A stretch of 5,154 bases of DNA from Caryophanales bacterium UBA5632 (GTDB lineage: Bacteria; Bacillota_I; Bacilli_A; Izemoplasmatales; Hujiaoplasmataceae). The notes beneath the pieces were generated by a model. That model made no database searches and was not told the origin of the DNA. It was given only the letters and a program-made list of their open reading frames with translations. This document shows, one piece after another, positions 1 through 5,154 of the stretch. The DNA lies in NCBI GenBank assembly GCA_002421405.1, contig DIJY01000111.1, forward strand, positions 1 through 5,154. Reading direction: 5' to 3'. Position numbers and translations under genes: made by a program. The stretch's first letter is position 1, and every line of letters starts with the position of its first letter.

Positions 1-998
1 GCTTGTAAGTTTGTAACGCTTGAAGGCGCTTCGGTATCATTCATACCATAATCTTGTTGGAAAACTCTAACGTAGTCAACTTCAAAGGTGTCGGATACAA
101 AATTAGGATCTACAGTACCACCCATTGCTCCCCCCATTGCTAAGTTGATGATAAGATAGAACTCTTGATCAAAGGGCCAAGCATCAGATACTTTATTTAC
201 GCTGGTTTCTTTTAAAGGATTAAAGGTTGTTTTTCCGTATTGAACACCATCTAAGTACCAAGTGATACTAAATTCATTCCAAATAATGGTGTAATTATGG
301 AATTCTGATGATAAAGTCGAATCAAATTTAGAAAAACTGATTTGCGTTCCAATTAAATGATTATAAGCCGTTGTATGGATAGAACCAACCGCTTTGTTTA
401 AACCTCCAAAGTTGGCGGTGTGTTCTAAAATATCAATTTCACCGCTGGCGGGCCATCCACCATAAACCGAACTTTTCGGCATCATCCAAAATGCGGGCCA
501 CGTACCAATCCCTGCTGGAACTTTTGCACGAATTTCAAACTTACCGTATTTCCAATTTTTAATGTTTTGCGTCCATATTTTCGCTGAGGTGTAATCTTCA
601 TTACCGTAGTCTTCTCTTATCGCTGTAATGATTAATTTATCACCATCAACGTAAGCATTTTCAGGTCTTGAGGTATAATTTTGTAATTCGTTATTCCCAT
701 AACCACCGCCACCCGTTTGGTGACGCCACTTTGTCGAATCAACTGAACCTTCATAATCGAATTCTTCACACCAAGTTGGTACCCAACCATCGATAATTTC
801 AACATTCGAGCAATCAGCGGGAATGTGAAGGTATAAACTGTTTGGATTTTGAGTTGTGGTCGTCGATTCGGTTTCTATTGAAGTTGTCGAAGTGGTTGTT
901 GCATCTGTGGTTGTGGTTGTTGAAAGATCAGTTGTACAACCAATCATGGCAATAATAGCAAAAGAAAAGGTCAATAGAAGTAATATTTTTTTTATCAT
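1..998 (-). CDS. GH16 family beta-1,3-glucanase (laminarinase-like) lipoprotein, second of a tandem pair; 3' end outside window
   Basis: The frame opens at 998 and has no stop before the left edge, giving 332 visible residues. It predicts a secreted, lipid-anchored endo-beta-1,3-glucanase that would cut laminarin-type or mixed-linkage glucans at the cell surface. Residues 1-20 are a Sec signal (Lys3-Lys4, then a hydrophobic run) ending in a lipobox, AMIGC, with Cys21 as the predicted lipidation site; Met at -3 is less common. Residues 22-53 are a Thr/Ser-rich tether. The GH16 domain spans about 60-315 and contains GTWPAFWMMP, the catalytic GEIDILEH (nucleophile Glu187, Asp189, acid/base Glu192), HTTAYNH at 208-214 and WPFDQEFYLI, all typical of bacterial laminarinases. 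After VDYVRVFQQDY the sequence DTEAPSSVTNLQ looks like the start of a fibronectin type III domain, as in its neighbour. AGAGG lies 5 bases before the ATG, and only 14 bases separate it from the upstream gene's stop, so co-transcription is likely. Family assignment is firm; the exact glucan is inferred. Confidence 0.93.
   Translation of the reverse strand, partial: MIKKILLLLTFSFAIIAMIGCTTDLSTTTTTDATTTSTTSIETESTTTTQNPNSLYLHIPADCSNVEIIDGWVPTWCEEFDYEGSVDSTKWRHQTGGGGYGNNELQNYTSRPENAYVDGDKLIITAIREDYGNEDYTSAKIWTQNIKNWKYGKFEIRAKVPAGIGTWPAFWMMPKSSVYGGWPASGEIDILEHTANFGGLNKAVGSIHTTAYNHLIGTQISFSKFDSTLSSEFHNYTIIWNEFSITWYLDGVQYGKTTFNPLKETSVNKVSDAWPFDQEFYLIINLAMGGAMGGTVDPNFVSDTFEVDYVRVFQQDYGMNDTEAPSSVTNLQ
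840..935 (-). repeat. Low-complexity Thr/Ser codon tract (linker of second GH16 gene)
   Basis: These codons encode residues 22-53 directly after the lipobox Cys, rich in Thr with some Ser, Asp and Glu (for example STTTTTDATTTTSTTS). The Thr codons are mixed (ACA, ACC, ACT, ACG), so this is compositional low complexity rather than a perfect microsatellite. The tract probably forms a flexible tether between membrane and catalytic domain and could be O-glycosylated if the host can do so. Confidence 0.8.
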
Positions 999-1012
999 AT
1001 AAACCTCTTTTT

Positions 1013-2296
1013 CTAAGTCCTAATGATTGTTTCCATCGGATCAGATAAATTGCCAGCATAATCTTCAGCAATAACCATAATGTAATTTTCAGAATTTGCT
1101 GGTAATCCAACAAGTTGAATGCCATACACCGAAGTGTAAGCCTTTAAATTACCATTCACGTAAACGGCATACCGTTTAATAGCATTATCATCGGTTGAAG
1201 GTTTCCATGTTAGATAAGCAGTCCGATCGACAACTGATAATATTTGTGGACTTGTTGGTATTGAAGGTCTTTCTGTATCGTCGCTAATATAATCTTGTTG
1301 AAAAACACGAACGTAGTCAATGACAAACTTTGTTGGGAAGATGGTATTATCGATTCCTTGAGCGCCGCCCCAGTCTCCGCCGATTGCTAAATTCAAAATC
1401 AAATAGAAACTTTGATCAAAAGGCCAGTCAACTGACGTTGGAAGTAAAAAGCTTTGATTTAAATTAGGCGTATAACCCATTGAACCAATCGAGTAACCAT
1501 CAAAAAACCATTCAATGCGTGTTTCTGACCATATAATTCCGTAAGTATGGAACTCGTTTAAAACATCAATTTGGGTAAATGTTCCGTTATTAAGTAACGA
1601 ATTAGTACTCGCGCCTCGACCATTTGTACTATTAAAACGTTCAGTATGTGTATTGCCATGGACAACATTGGGATCATAACCAACATGTTCCATAATGTCG
1701 ATTTCACCACTCTTTGGCCAACCGCCATATTTAGAAATAGTTGGCATCATCCAAAATGCTGGCCAAGTGCCACGGCCCGCAGGAAGTTTGGCACGCATTT
1801 CAAATTTTCCATATTTGAAGTTTTCGACACCCTGAGTCCAAATCTTCGATGAAGTATATTGATAACCTGAATAAGATTCTTTCAATGCTGTGATGGTTAA
1901 ATATTCGCCGTCAACATAAGCGTTTTCAGAACGGCTTGTATAATATTGCGCTTCATTATTGCCAAATCCGCCGCCACCATTTTGGTGCCGCCATTTAGCA
2001 GGATCAACAACTCCTTCATATTTGAATTCATCACACCAAGTGGGAATCCAGCCATCAACGATTTCGATTTCAGAACATTCATCCGGTATTAAATCTAAAA
2101 GTTGCGTTGTAATCACCGTCGTGGTGGTAGTCGATGAGGTGGTTGTAGTAGTTGTTGTTGTTGAATCGGTTGTTGTATCTGAAGTTGTAGATTCACTCAA
2201 AGATAAAGTTGTTGTCAAAGTGATGGTATCATCACAGGCAACAACGGTAAAAACAGTTATCAATGATAGTATTAAAAGCAGTAATTTTCGTGGCAT
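1013..2296 (-). CDS. GH16 family beta-1,3-glucanase (laminarinase-like) lipoprotein with C-terminal fibronectin type III domain, first of a tandem pair
   Basis: This 427-residue protein is a predicted surface lipoprotein endo-glucanase of the GH16 laminarinase type. Residues 1-20 form a signal peptide (Arg3-Lys4, Leu-rich core) with lipobox VVAC and Cys21. Residues 22-64 are a Thr-rich tether. The GH16 domain runs from about 71 to 336, with GTWPAFWMMP at 176-185, the catalytic GEIDIMEH (Glu198 nucleophile, Asp200, Glu203 acid/base), VGYDPNVVHG at 205-214, WPFDQSFYLILNLAIGG at 291-307 and the closing strand VIDYVRVFQQ. Residues 342-427 fit one fibronectin type III domain (LTWKPSTDDNAIKRYAVYVNG, then YIMVIAEDYAGNLS). 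GGAGAAG sits 7 bases before the ATG. It heads the accessory module, 79 bases after the transporter stop, and its leader carries a candidate promoter and operator. The segment that normally reads HTxAYNH is HTERFNS here, so its glucan preference may differ from its paralogue. Substrate is inferred, family is clear. Confidence 0.95.
   Translation of the reverse strand: MPRKLLLLILSLITVFTVVACDDTITLTTTLSLSESTTSDTTTDSTTTTTTTTSSTTTTTVITTQLLDLIPDECSEIEIVDGWIPTWCDEFKYEGVVDPAKWRHQNGGGGFGNNEAQYYTSRSENAYVDGEYLTITALKESYSGYQYTSSKIWTQGVENFKYGKFEMRAKLPAGRGTWPAFWMMPTISKYGGWPKSGEIDIMEHVGYDPNVVHGNTHTERFNSTNGRGASTNSLLNNGTFTQIDVLNEFHTYGIIWSETRIEWFFDGYSIGSMGYTPNLNQSFLLPTSVDWPFDQSFYLILNLAIGGDWGGAQGIDNTIFPTKFVIDYVRVFQQDYISDDTERPSIPTSPQILSVVDRTAYLTWKPSTDDNAIKRYAVYVNGNLKAYTSVYGIQLVGLPANSENYIMVIAEDYAGNLSDPMETIIRT
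2105..2233 (-). repeat. Low-complexity Thr/Ser codon tract (linker of first GH16 gene)
   Basis: These codons encode residues 22-64, from just after the lipobox Cys to the start of the catalytic domain. The core includes an uninterrupted run of eight Thr, then SS and five more Thr. It is longer and purer than the equivalent tract in the downstream paralogue. Repetitive Thr codons make length changes by replication slippage plausible, and the role is most simply a flexible extracellular tether. Confidence 0.8.
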
Positions 2297-2316
2297 ATAA
2301 AATCTTCTCCATTCGT

Positions 2317-2332
2317 ATGAAACCTGTTACAT
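2317..2332. promoter_or_regulatory. Candidate LacI/CcpA-type operator (cre-like palindrome) upstream of the GH16 pair
   Basis: The 16 bases ATGAAACCTGTTACAT form a dyad: ATGaAAC and GTTaCAT pair at six of seven positions around a two-base centre. On either strand it fits the published cre consensus WTGNAANCGNWNNCAW with one mismatch, in the central CG. It lies 20 bases before the GH16 start codon and overlaps the transcription start predicted from the candidate -10, a position suited to repression. Binding by CcpA or a local LacI-family regulator is inference; no regulator gene is in the window. Confidence 0.4.
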
Positions 2333-2336
2333 AAAG

Positions 2337-2345
2337 ATATTAACA
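2337..2345 (-). promoter_or_regulatory. Candidate extended -10 promoter for the GH16 pair
   Basis: On the minus strand the leader reads TGTTAATAT, a TGn extension followed by TAATAT, which matches the sigma-A -10 hexamer at four of six positions. The bases 17 upstream are only a T-rich run, so there is no convincing -35 and the call rests on the extended -10. Predicted transcription would begin near 2330, inside the palindrome. Confidence 0.3.
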
Positions 2346-2358
2346 TATCAATGTGTGG

Positions 2359-2397
2359 AAAAAAAGAAAAAAGTACTACGCAATCATTTTTTCCTTT
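2359..2397 (-). terminator. Possible weak AT-rich hairpin terminator at the end of the transporter gene
   Basis: On the minus strand AAAGGAAAAAA (2397-2387) can pair with TTTTTTCTTTT (2372-2362), giving an 11-pair stem with one G-U pair around a 14-base loop that contains the transporter's TAG stop. Further Ts follow. The stem has a single G-C pair, so it may be weak or partly readthrough, and could simply be a homopolymer artefact of AT-rich DNA. Confidence 0.25.
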
Positions 2398-3275
2398 GTT
2401 TGACGTATATTGTCGAGCGTAAGAAGTGTCATTGTAAGCATAATTAACAATCCACCAATGATTTGAAAGAAATGGATTTGAGTTTTAAACAAGATTGCGT
2501 TTGTAATAATCGTAACGACGGGAAGAAAATTAATGAAAATATTAGGAATTGTTAATCCAAGCGTATCAACGGAATGAACATAAAGATAATAGGCGACGCC
2601 TGAACAAATAACACCTAAAAATAATAAGTGAAACCAATGTTTTGGTTCAAAAATAGTAAAATCAGGCGGCGCAATAAATAAAGATGGCAAAAATATAAAC
2701 AAAACAATGATTGATTGAATGGTTGTAACCTTTAAACTATCGTATTTTAAAGTTACTTTTTTTGTAAAGATGTTATATGCAGTCCAAGAGACGATTGAAA
2801 GAATCATTAATCCATATCCTAATACCGACCACCAAGACAAATCAAGTGTTAAATCGGAAGCAACAACTAATCCAACACCAACCATCGAAATCAAAATAAA
2901 GAGGATATTCCTGGGTCTGATTGACTCTTTAAATACTAAACGATTACCAATGATCGTCGACATCGGCGTTAAAGAAGCGAAGATTGCGCCTGCCGAAGAT
3001 GAGATAAAAAGTAAAGCAGTATTTTCTAAAGAGGAATATAAAAAAATACCGATGAGCGCTGCTAAAAAGAAAATTAAAAAATCAGCTTTTGTAATTTTAA
3101 AATTCATTCGTTTTGAAAACGCGAGAATCAAAACAAAGATTACCGCTAGAACATATCGTAGGAACCCTAAAACAACCGGATTGACAACTTCTAGCATGAT
3201 GGAGATGCTGACAAAGGAGATTCCCCAAAAAACAACCACAAGCGATATTGATATTAATCCGCCTACCTTTTTCAT
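2376..3275 (-). CDS. EamA/DMT-superfamily transporter, ten transmembrane helices
   Basis: The 299-residue protein has the length and pattern of the drug/metabolite transporter superfamily: two five-helix EamA repeats. Helices lie at about 7-27, 33-53, 66-84, 87-109, 123-140, 148-169, 185-202, 213-233, 243-264 and 269-288. Repeat landmarks are FWGISFVSIS in helix 1, a Pro in helix 4 (ASLTPMSTIIG, residues 100-110) followed by VFKE, and in the second half GVICSGVAYYLYVHSVDTLG then NFLPVVTIITNAILF. Short positively charged loops and the tail RQTKEK suggest cytoplasmic ends. Members export or import amino acids, purines, sugars or other small metabolites, and the substrate cannot be read from sequence. 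GGGGGAG lies 5 bases before the ATG, and rsmA ends 19 bases upstream, so it is probably co-transcribed with the housekeeping run. Ends with TAG. Confidence 0.9.
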   Translation of the reverse strand: MKKVGGLISISLVVVFWGISFVSISIMLEVVNPVVLGFLRYVLAVIFVLILAFSKRMNFKITKADFLIFFLAALIGIFLYSSLENTALLFISSSAGAIFASLTPMSTIIGNRLVFKESIRPRNILFILISMVGVGLVVASDLTLDLSWWSVLGYGLMILSIVSWTAYNIFTKKVTLKYDSLKVTTIQSIIVLFIFLPSLFIAPPDFTIFEPKHWFHLLFLGVICSGVAYYLYVHSVDTLGLTIPNIFINFLPVVTIITNAILFKTQIHFFQIIGGLLIMLTMTLLTLDNIRQTKEKMIA

Positions 3276-3294
3276 CTGATCTCCCCCTTTTTTA

Positions 3295-4167
3295 TTACTT
3301 AGTTATCATGACACATACCCTATCCGATAAATTGATAAAATCATCGATATTCAATGCCTCTGCACGAATGGTTGGAACAAAGCCCATTTCAATTAACAAG
3401 GCCTCCCAATAAGCACGGTCATACTGAGAATAGGTCTCTCTTAAATTATTTAATAACGTTTTTCTTCTCTGGGTAAAACATCGGTGAACAAAATCAAAAA
3501 AGAAAGGTTCATCAATTGGTTTTTTTTCGATATTTTTTCGAATGTTAATTTCAATAATTGCCGAGTCAACATTGGGTTCAGGAACAAAAACTGTTTTTGG
3601 AACCTTAAACAAATATTTGGTTTCTGCGCGATAGTTAATCACAACGGTCAAAGCATTGTAGTCTTTGGTAGAAGGCTTTGAAGTAACCCGCATACCAACT
3701 TCTGATTGCATCATCAAAATCATTCGAGATACTTTTTTTGACGTTTCGAGAAAGCGCATCAAGATTGGGGTTGTAATATAGTAAGGAAGGTTGGCTACAA
3801 CAACGATTTCTTCATATCCAGGAAAAAAAGTATCGATGTCATGATCGATATCAACGGTTAAAATATCTTGATTGATTAACTCAAAATTATCACACGGAAG
3901 GAAACGCTTTTGAAGGATTGGAATAAGGTCATTATCAACCTCATATGCTACTACTTTTTTAGCTGATTCAATCAGATATTCAGTTAACGATCCAAGACCA
4001 GGACCAACCTCAATGACGCCCACATTTTTAGTGATTTTTGCTTCTCTGACGATTTTTTGAAGAATGTTACGATCTTTTAAGAAATTTTGACCCAAATGTT
4101 TCTTAATACGAAATTGATTATTTGACAATAAATCCTTCACAGAATTACGAAAATCATCCGTACTCAT
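3295..4167 (-). CDS. rsmA: 16S rRNA (adenine1518-N6/adenine1519-N6)-dimethyltransferase RsmA (KsgA)
   Basis: This 290-residue protein dimethylates two adjacent adenines in the 3'-terminal helix of 16S rRNA using S-adenosylmethionine, a late check in small-subunit assembly; loss gives kasugamycin resistance in other bacteria. All family motifs are present in order: KHLGQNFLKD (23-32), SAM-binding motif I EVGPGLGSLT (53-62), acidic ribose contact Glu76 in YEVD, NQDIL (99-103), catalytic motif IV NLPYYI (126-131), FVPEPNVDSAI (194-204), CFTQRRKTLLNNL (230-242) and the C-terminal RAEALNIDDF (268-277). Length is normal and nothing is missing. Its ATG overlaps the rnmV stop as ATGA, with a strong AGGAGG seven bases upstream, which indicates operon expression and probable translational coupling. 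The rnmV-rsmA order is a known conserved pair in Bacillota. Confidence 0.98.
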   Translation of the reverse strand: MSTDDFRNSVKDLLSNNQFRIKKHLGQNFLKDRNILQKIVREAKITKNVGVIEVGPGLGSLTEYLIESAKKVVAYEVDNDLIPILQKRFLPCDNFELINQDILTVDIDHDIDTFFPGYEEIVVVANLPYYITTPILMRFLETSKKVSRMILMMQSEVGMRVTSKPSTKDYNALTVVINYRAETKYLFKVPKTVFVPEPNVDSAIIEINIRKNIEKKPIDEPFFFDFVHRCFTQRRKTLLNNLRETYSQYDRAYWEALLIEMGFVPTIRAEALNIDDFINLSDRVCVMITK

Positions 4168-4697
4168 AACATCGCCTCCTCAATCTGTTTTTTTGTAATA
4201 TGTAGTCGGTTTATCCACTTAATTAGCGCTTTTCCGTTGCATAATGGTATCCCCAACCGCTCACAAAGCGCTTGTCTTTTTGCCTGTGAATGAGGTTCAC
4301 CGAATAATTGAAACGAGTTTAAATCTTCTCTTGATATTGTTGGAAAAATATCGTTTTCGACAGTAAAAACGTCTTCTAAAGCCCGTTTGATCGCTTCAGG
4401 AGACGCATGTTCGATTCCGACCTTCTTTTTGTTCTTTGAAATGGCATCACTTTTTAAAAGAAACGCTATTTTTAGCCCTGAAATACGTTCTAAAATAAAA
4501 TTTGAAATTTTCTTTCCTGGGAAATCTGGGTCTAAAAATAAAATAACTCCTCGTGACTTTTGAGCTAATTTTATTGCAATTATTGTCTCTTCGCTTATCT
4601 CGCTTCCATTGGTTACGATGCATTCAATTCCCGGAAATACGCTCTCTAATTTCTGTTTGTCGTGAATCCCTTCTACGACGATAACTTCTTTATACAT
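4164..4697 (-). CDS. rnmV: Ribonuclease M5 (5S rRNA maturation endonuclease)
   Basis: The 177-residue protein matches RNase M5, which trims both ends of the 5S rRNA precursor in low-GC Gram-positive bacteria, acting with ribosomal protein L18. The N-terminal Toprim domain (about 3-95) shows IVVEGIHDKQKL with catalytic Glu9, TNGSEIS (29-35), and LFLDPDFPGKKI (53-64) supplying the metal-binding DxD pair Asp56 and Asp58. The M5-specific VGIEHASPEAI (93-103) follows, and the Lys/Arg-rich C-terminal half (HSQAKRQALCERLGIPLCNG) is the expected RNA-binding domain. The residues after the EG motif (IHDKQK) differ from the more common KDDT form but keep the Asp. TGAGG sits five bases before the ATG, overlapping the end of the lipid-kinase gene ten bases upstream. 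It ends in TGA, overlapping rsmA by four bases, so it is an operon member. Confidence 0.96.
   Translation of the reverse strand: MYKEVIVVEGIHDKQKLESVFPGIECIVTNGSEISEETIIAIKLAQKSRGVILFLDPDFPGKKISNFILERISGLKIAFLLKSDAISKNKKKVGIEHASPEAIKRALEDVFTVENDIFPTISREDLNSFQLFGEPHSQAKRQALCERLGIPLCNGKALIKWINRLHITKKQIEEAML
4175..4180 (-). promoter_or_regulatory. Strong Shine-Dalgarno for rsmA inside rnmV
   Basis: AGGAGG, a full-strength ribosome binding site, lies within the last codons of rnmV, seven bases before the rsmA ATG. It fixes the rsmA start at 4167 and permits both fresh initiation and reinitiation at the ATGA overlap. Confidence 0.85.
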
Positions 4698-4707
4698 TTA
4701 TACCTCA

Positions 4708-5154
4708 TTAATCTAATTGTTTTGGCTTCGGCTGATTACGAAAATACCGTTTTTTGATGTACTCTGGAACGATAATTGAAATCGCTTGTTTAGCAACTTT
4801 GATATCTTGATTTCCAACCCCTCCAGATTCACCATCGATGTTCCATCTTGATTTAGAATTGGTTGTAATTTTCATTTTTTTAGTTTTAAATCGTTTGACT
4901 AACGGTGTAGACCAAAAAGGTAAAAAGAAGGATATAAAATAAATTAAATTGTTAAATGGAAATAAGTATCTATATAAAACAACATTGATTAATCCGTCAT
5001 CGAGCGTTGGTTTATAGATCATATTAATTCCAGCAACACGCTTTGAATTGATTAGTAATATCAAGGAGAATCTTCCTTTAAATTCACCATTGTCGTATTG
5101 TACTCTCATTCTAATTTTTGGTATTGTCATCAGTTCTTCTGCGCCTTTAATCAG
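4708..5154 (-). CDS. Diacylglycerol kinase family lipid kinase (DgkB/YegS type), C-terminal part; 5' end outside window
   Basis: The frame is open from the right edge to a TAA at 4708, giving 148 visible residues; the Met at 5130 is internal, because the codons before it (LIKGAEEL) continue the family sequence and no ribosome site precedes it. It fits the C-terminal beta-sandwich domain of DgkB/YegS-type kinases, which phosphorylate diacylglycerol or related lipids at the membrane so that it re-enters phospholipid synthesis. Landmarks in visible numbering are a hydrophobic strand ending in LLINSKRVAG (33-42), the LDDGLINVVLY segment (51-61) and WNIDGE (104-109), whose DGE is the signature near the active site, followed by a final strand AISIIVP and a basic tail. 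The N-terminal ATP-binding domain must lie to the right; full-length relatives are about 300 residues. Only ten bases separate it from rnmV. Whether the substrate is diacylglycerol cannot be told. Confidence 0.88.
   Translation of the reverse strand: MIKGAEELMTIPKIRMRVQYDNGEFKGRFSLILLINSKRVAGINMIYKPTLDDGLINVVLYRYLFPFNNLIYFISFFLPFWSTPLVKRFKTKKMKITTNSKSRWNIDGESGGVGNQDIKVAKQAISIIVPEYIKKRYFRNQPKPKQLD

Noticed and set aside
15..40. Inverted-repeat-like GAAGGCGCTTC near the left edge as an operator or terminator
   Set aside because: It lies inside the GH16 coding frame, the dyad is short and its centre is mismatched, and there is no T tract or promoter beside it.
928..1125. A 65-codon minus-strand frame across the junction of the two GH16 genes
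   Set aside because: It overlaps the end of one and the signal peptide of the other out of frame; the Shine-Dalgarno here matches the ATG at 998 instead.
2105..2233. Tandem-repeat or CRISPR-like array
   Set aside because: The apparent repeats are Thr codons of varying spelling with no constant repeat unit or spacers, and they are in frame with the flanking lipoprotein.
1959..2300. A 113-codon plus-strand frame with a long Val run
   Set aside because: The Val repeats are simply the reverse complement of the Thr codons in the GH16 linker (ACN gives NGT/GTN-type codons), and the frame has no supported start or homology.
2719..3279. A 186-codon open frame on the plus strand opposite the transporter gene
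   Set aside because: It is Lys/Thr/Ile-rich, has no recognisable motif and lies entirely antisense to a well-supported ten-helix transporter; antisense of hydrophobic codons commonly yields such polar open frames.
5130..5130. Met at 5130 as the true start of a 140-residue protein
   Set aside because: The frame stays open to the edge, the upstream codons read as normal lipid-kinase sequence, and no Shine-Dalgarno precedes this ATG.

Overview
The window is AT-rich and all of its genes lie on the minus strand, so it reads from right to left in transcription order. It holds six genes, two of them cut by the window edges. In order they are: the C-terminal part of a diacylglycerol/lipid kinase (5154-4708), rnmV for ribonuclease M5 (4697-4164), rsmA/ksgA for the 16S rRNA dimethyladenosine transferase (4167-3295), a ten-helix EamA/DMT-family transporter (3275-2376), and two tandem paralogous GH16 beta-glucanase lipoproteins (2296-1013 and 998 past the left edge). 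There is no gene-free stretch over 300 bases; the largest gap is the 79 bases between the transporter and the first GH16 gene.

The organism is most likely a low-GC Gram-positive relative. The rnmV-rsmA pair is a typical Bacillota/Mycoplasmatota arrangement, the Shine-Dalgarno sequences are strong, and both GH16 enzymes carry lipoprotein signals followed by Thr-rich linkers. Tryptophan is encoded by TGG and rnmV ends in TGA, so the standard bacterial code applies, which argues against Mycoplasma/Spiroplasma. An Acholeplasma/Izemoplasma-like or Erysipelotrichia-like polysaccharide user is a reasonable guess, but this is inference.

The right half (about 5154-2376) is a compact housekeeping run: gaps of 10 and 19 bases, a 4-base ATGA overlap between rnmV and rsmA, and a Shine-Dalgarno before every start visible in the window. 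Its functions are lipid phosphorylation, 5S rRNA maturation, 16S rRNA methylation and small-molecule export.

The left half is an accessory beta-glucan module. Its 79-base leader contains a possible hairpin over the transporter stop codon, a candidate extended -10 promoter, and a 16-base imperfect palindrome that fits the LacI/CcpA-type (cre) operator consensus with one mismatch, placed about where transcription would start. The two enzymes share the same plan: lipobox Cys21, Thr-rich tether, a conserved Cys pair, a GH16 domain with an intact ExDxxE catalytic motif, then a fibronectin type III domain (complete in the first gene, just beginning at the window edge in the second). They are nearly identical in plan but diverge strongly after the catalytic motif, which suggests a duplicated and specialised surface laminarinase pair. 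No phage, CRISPR, insertion sequence or RNA gene was seen.
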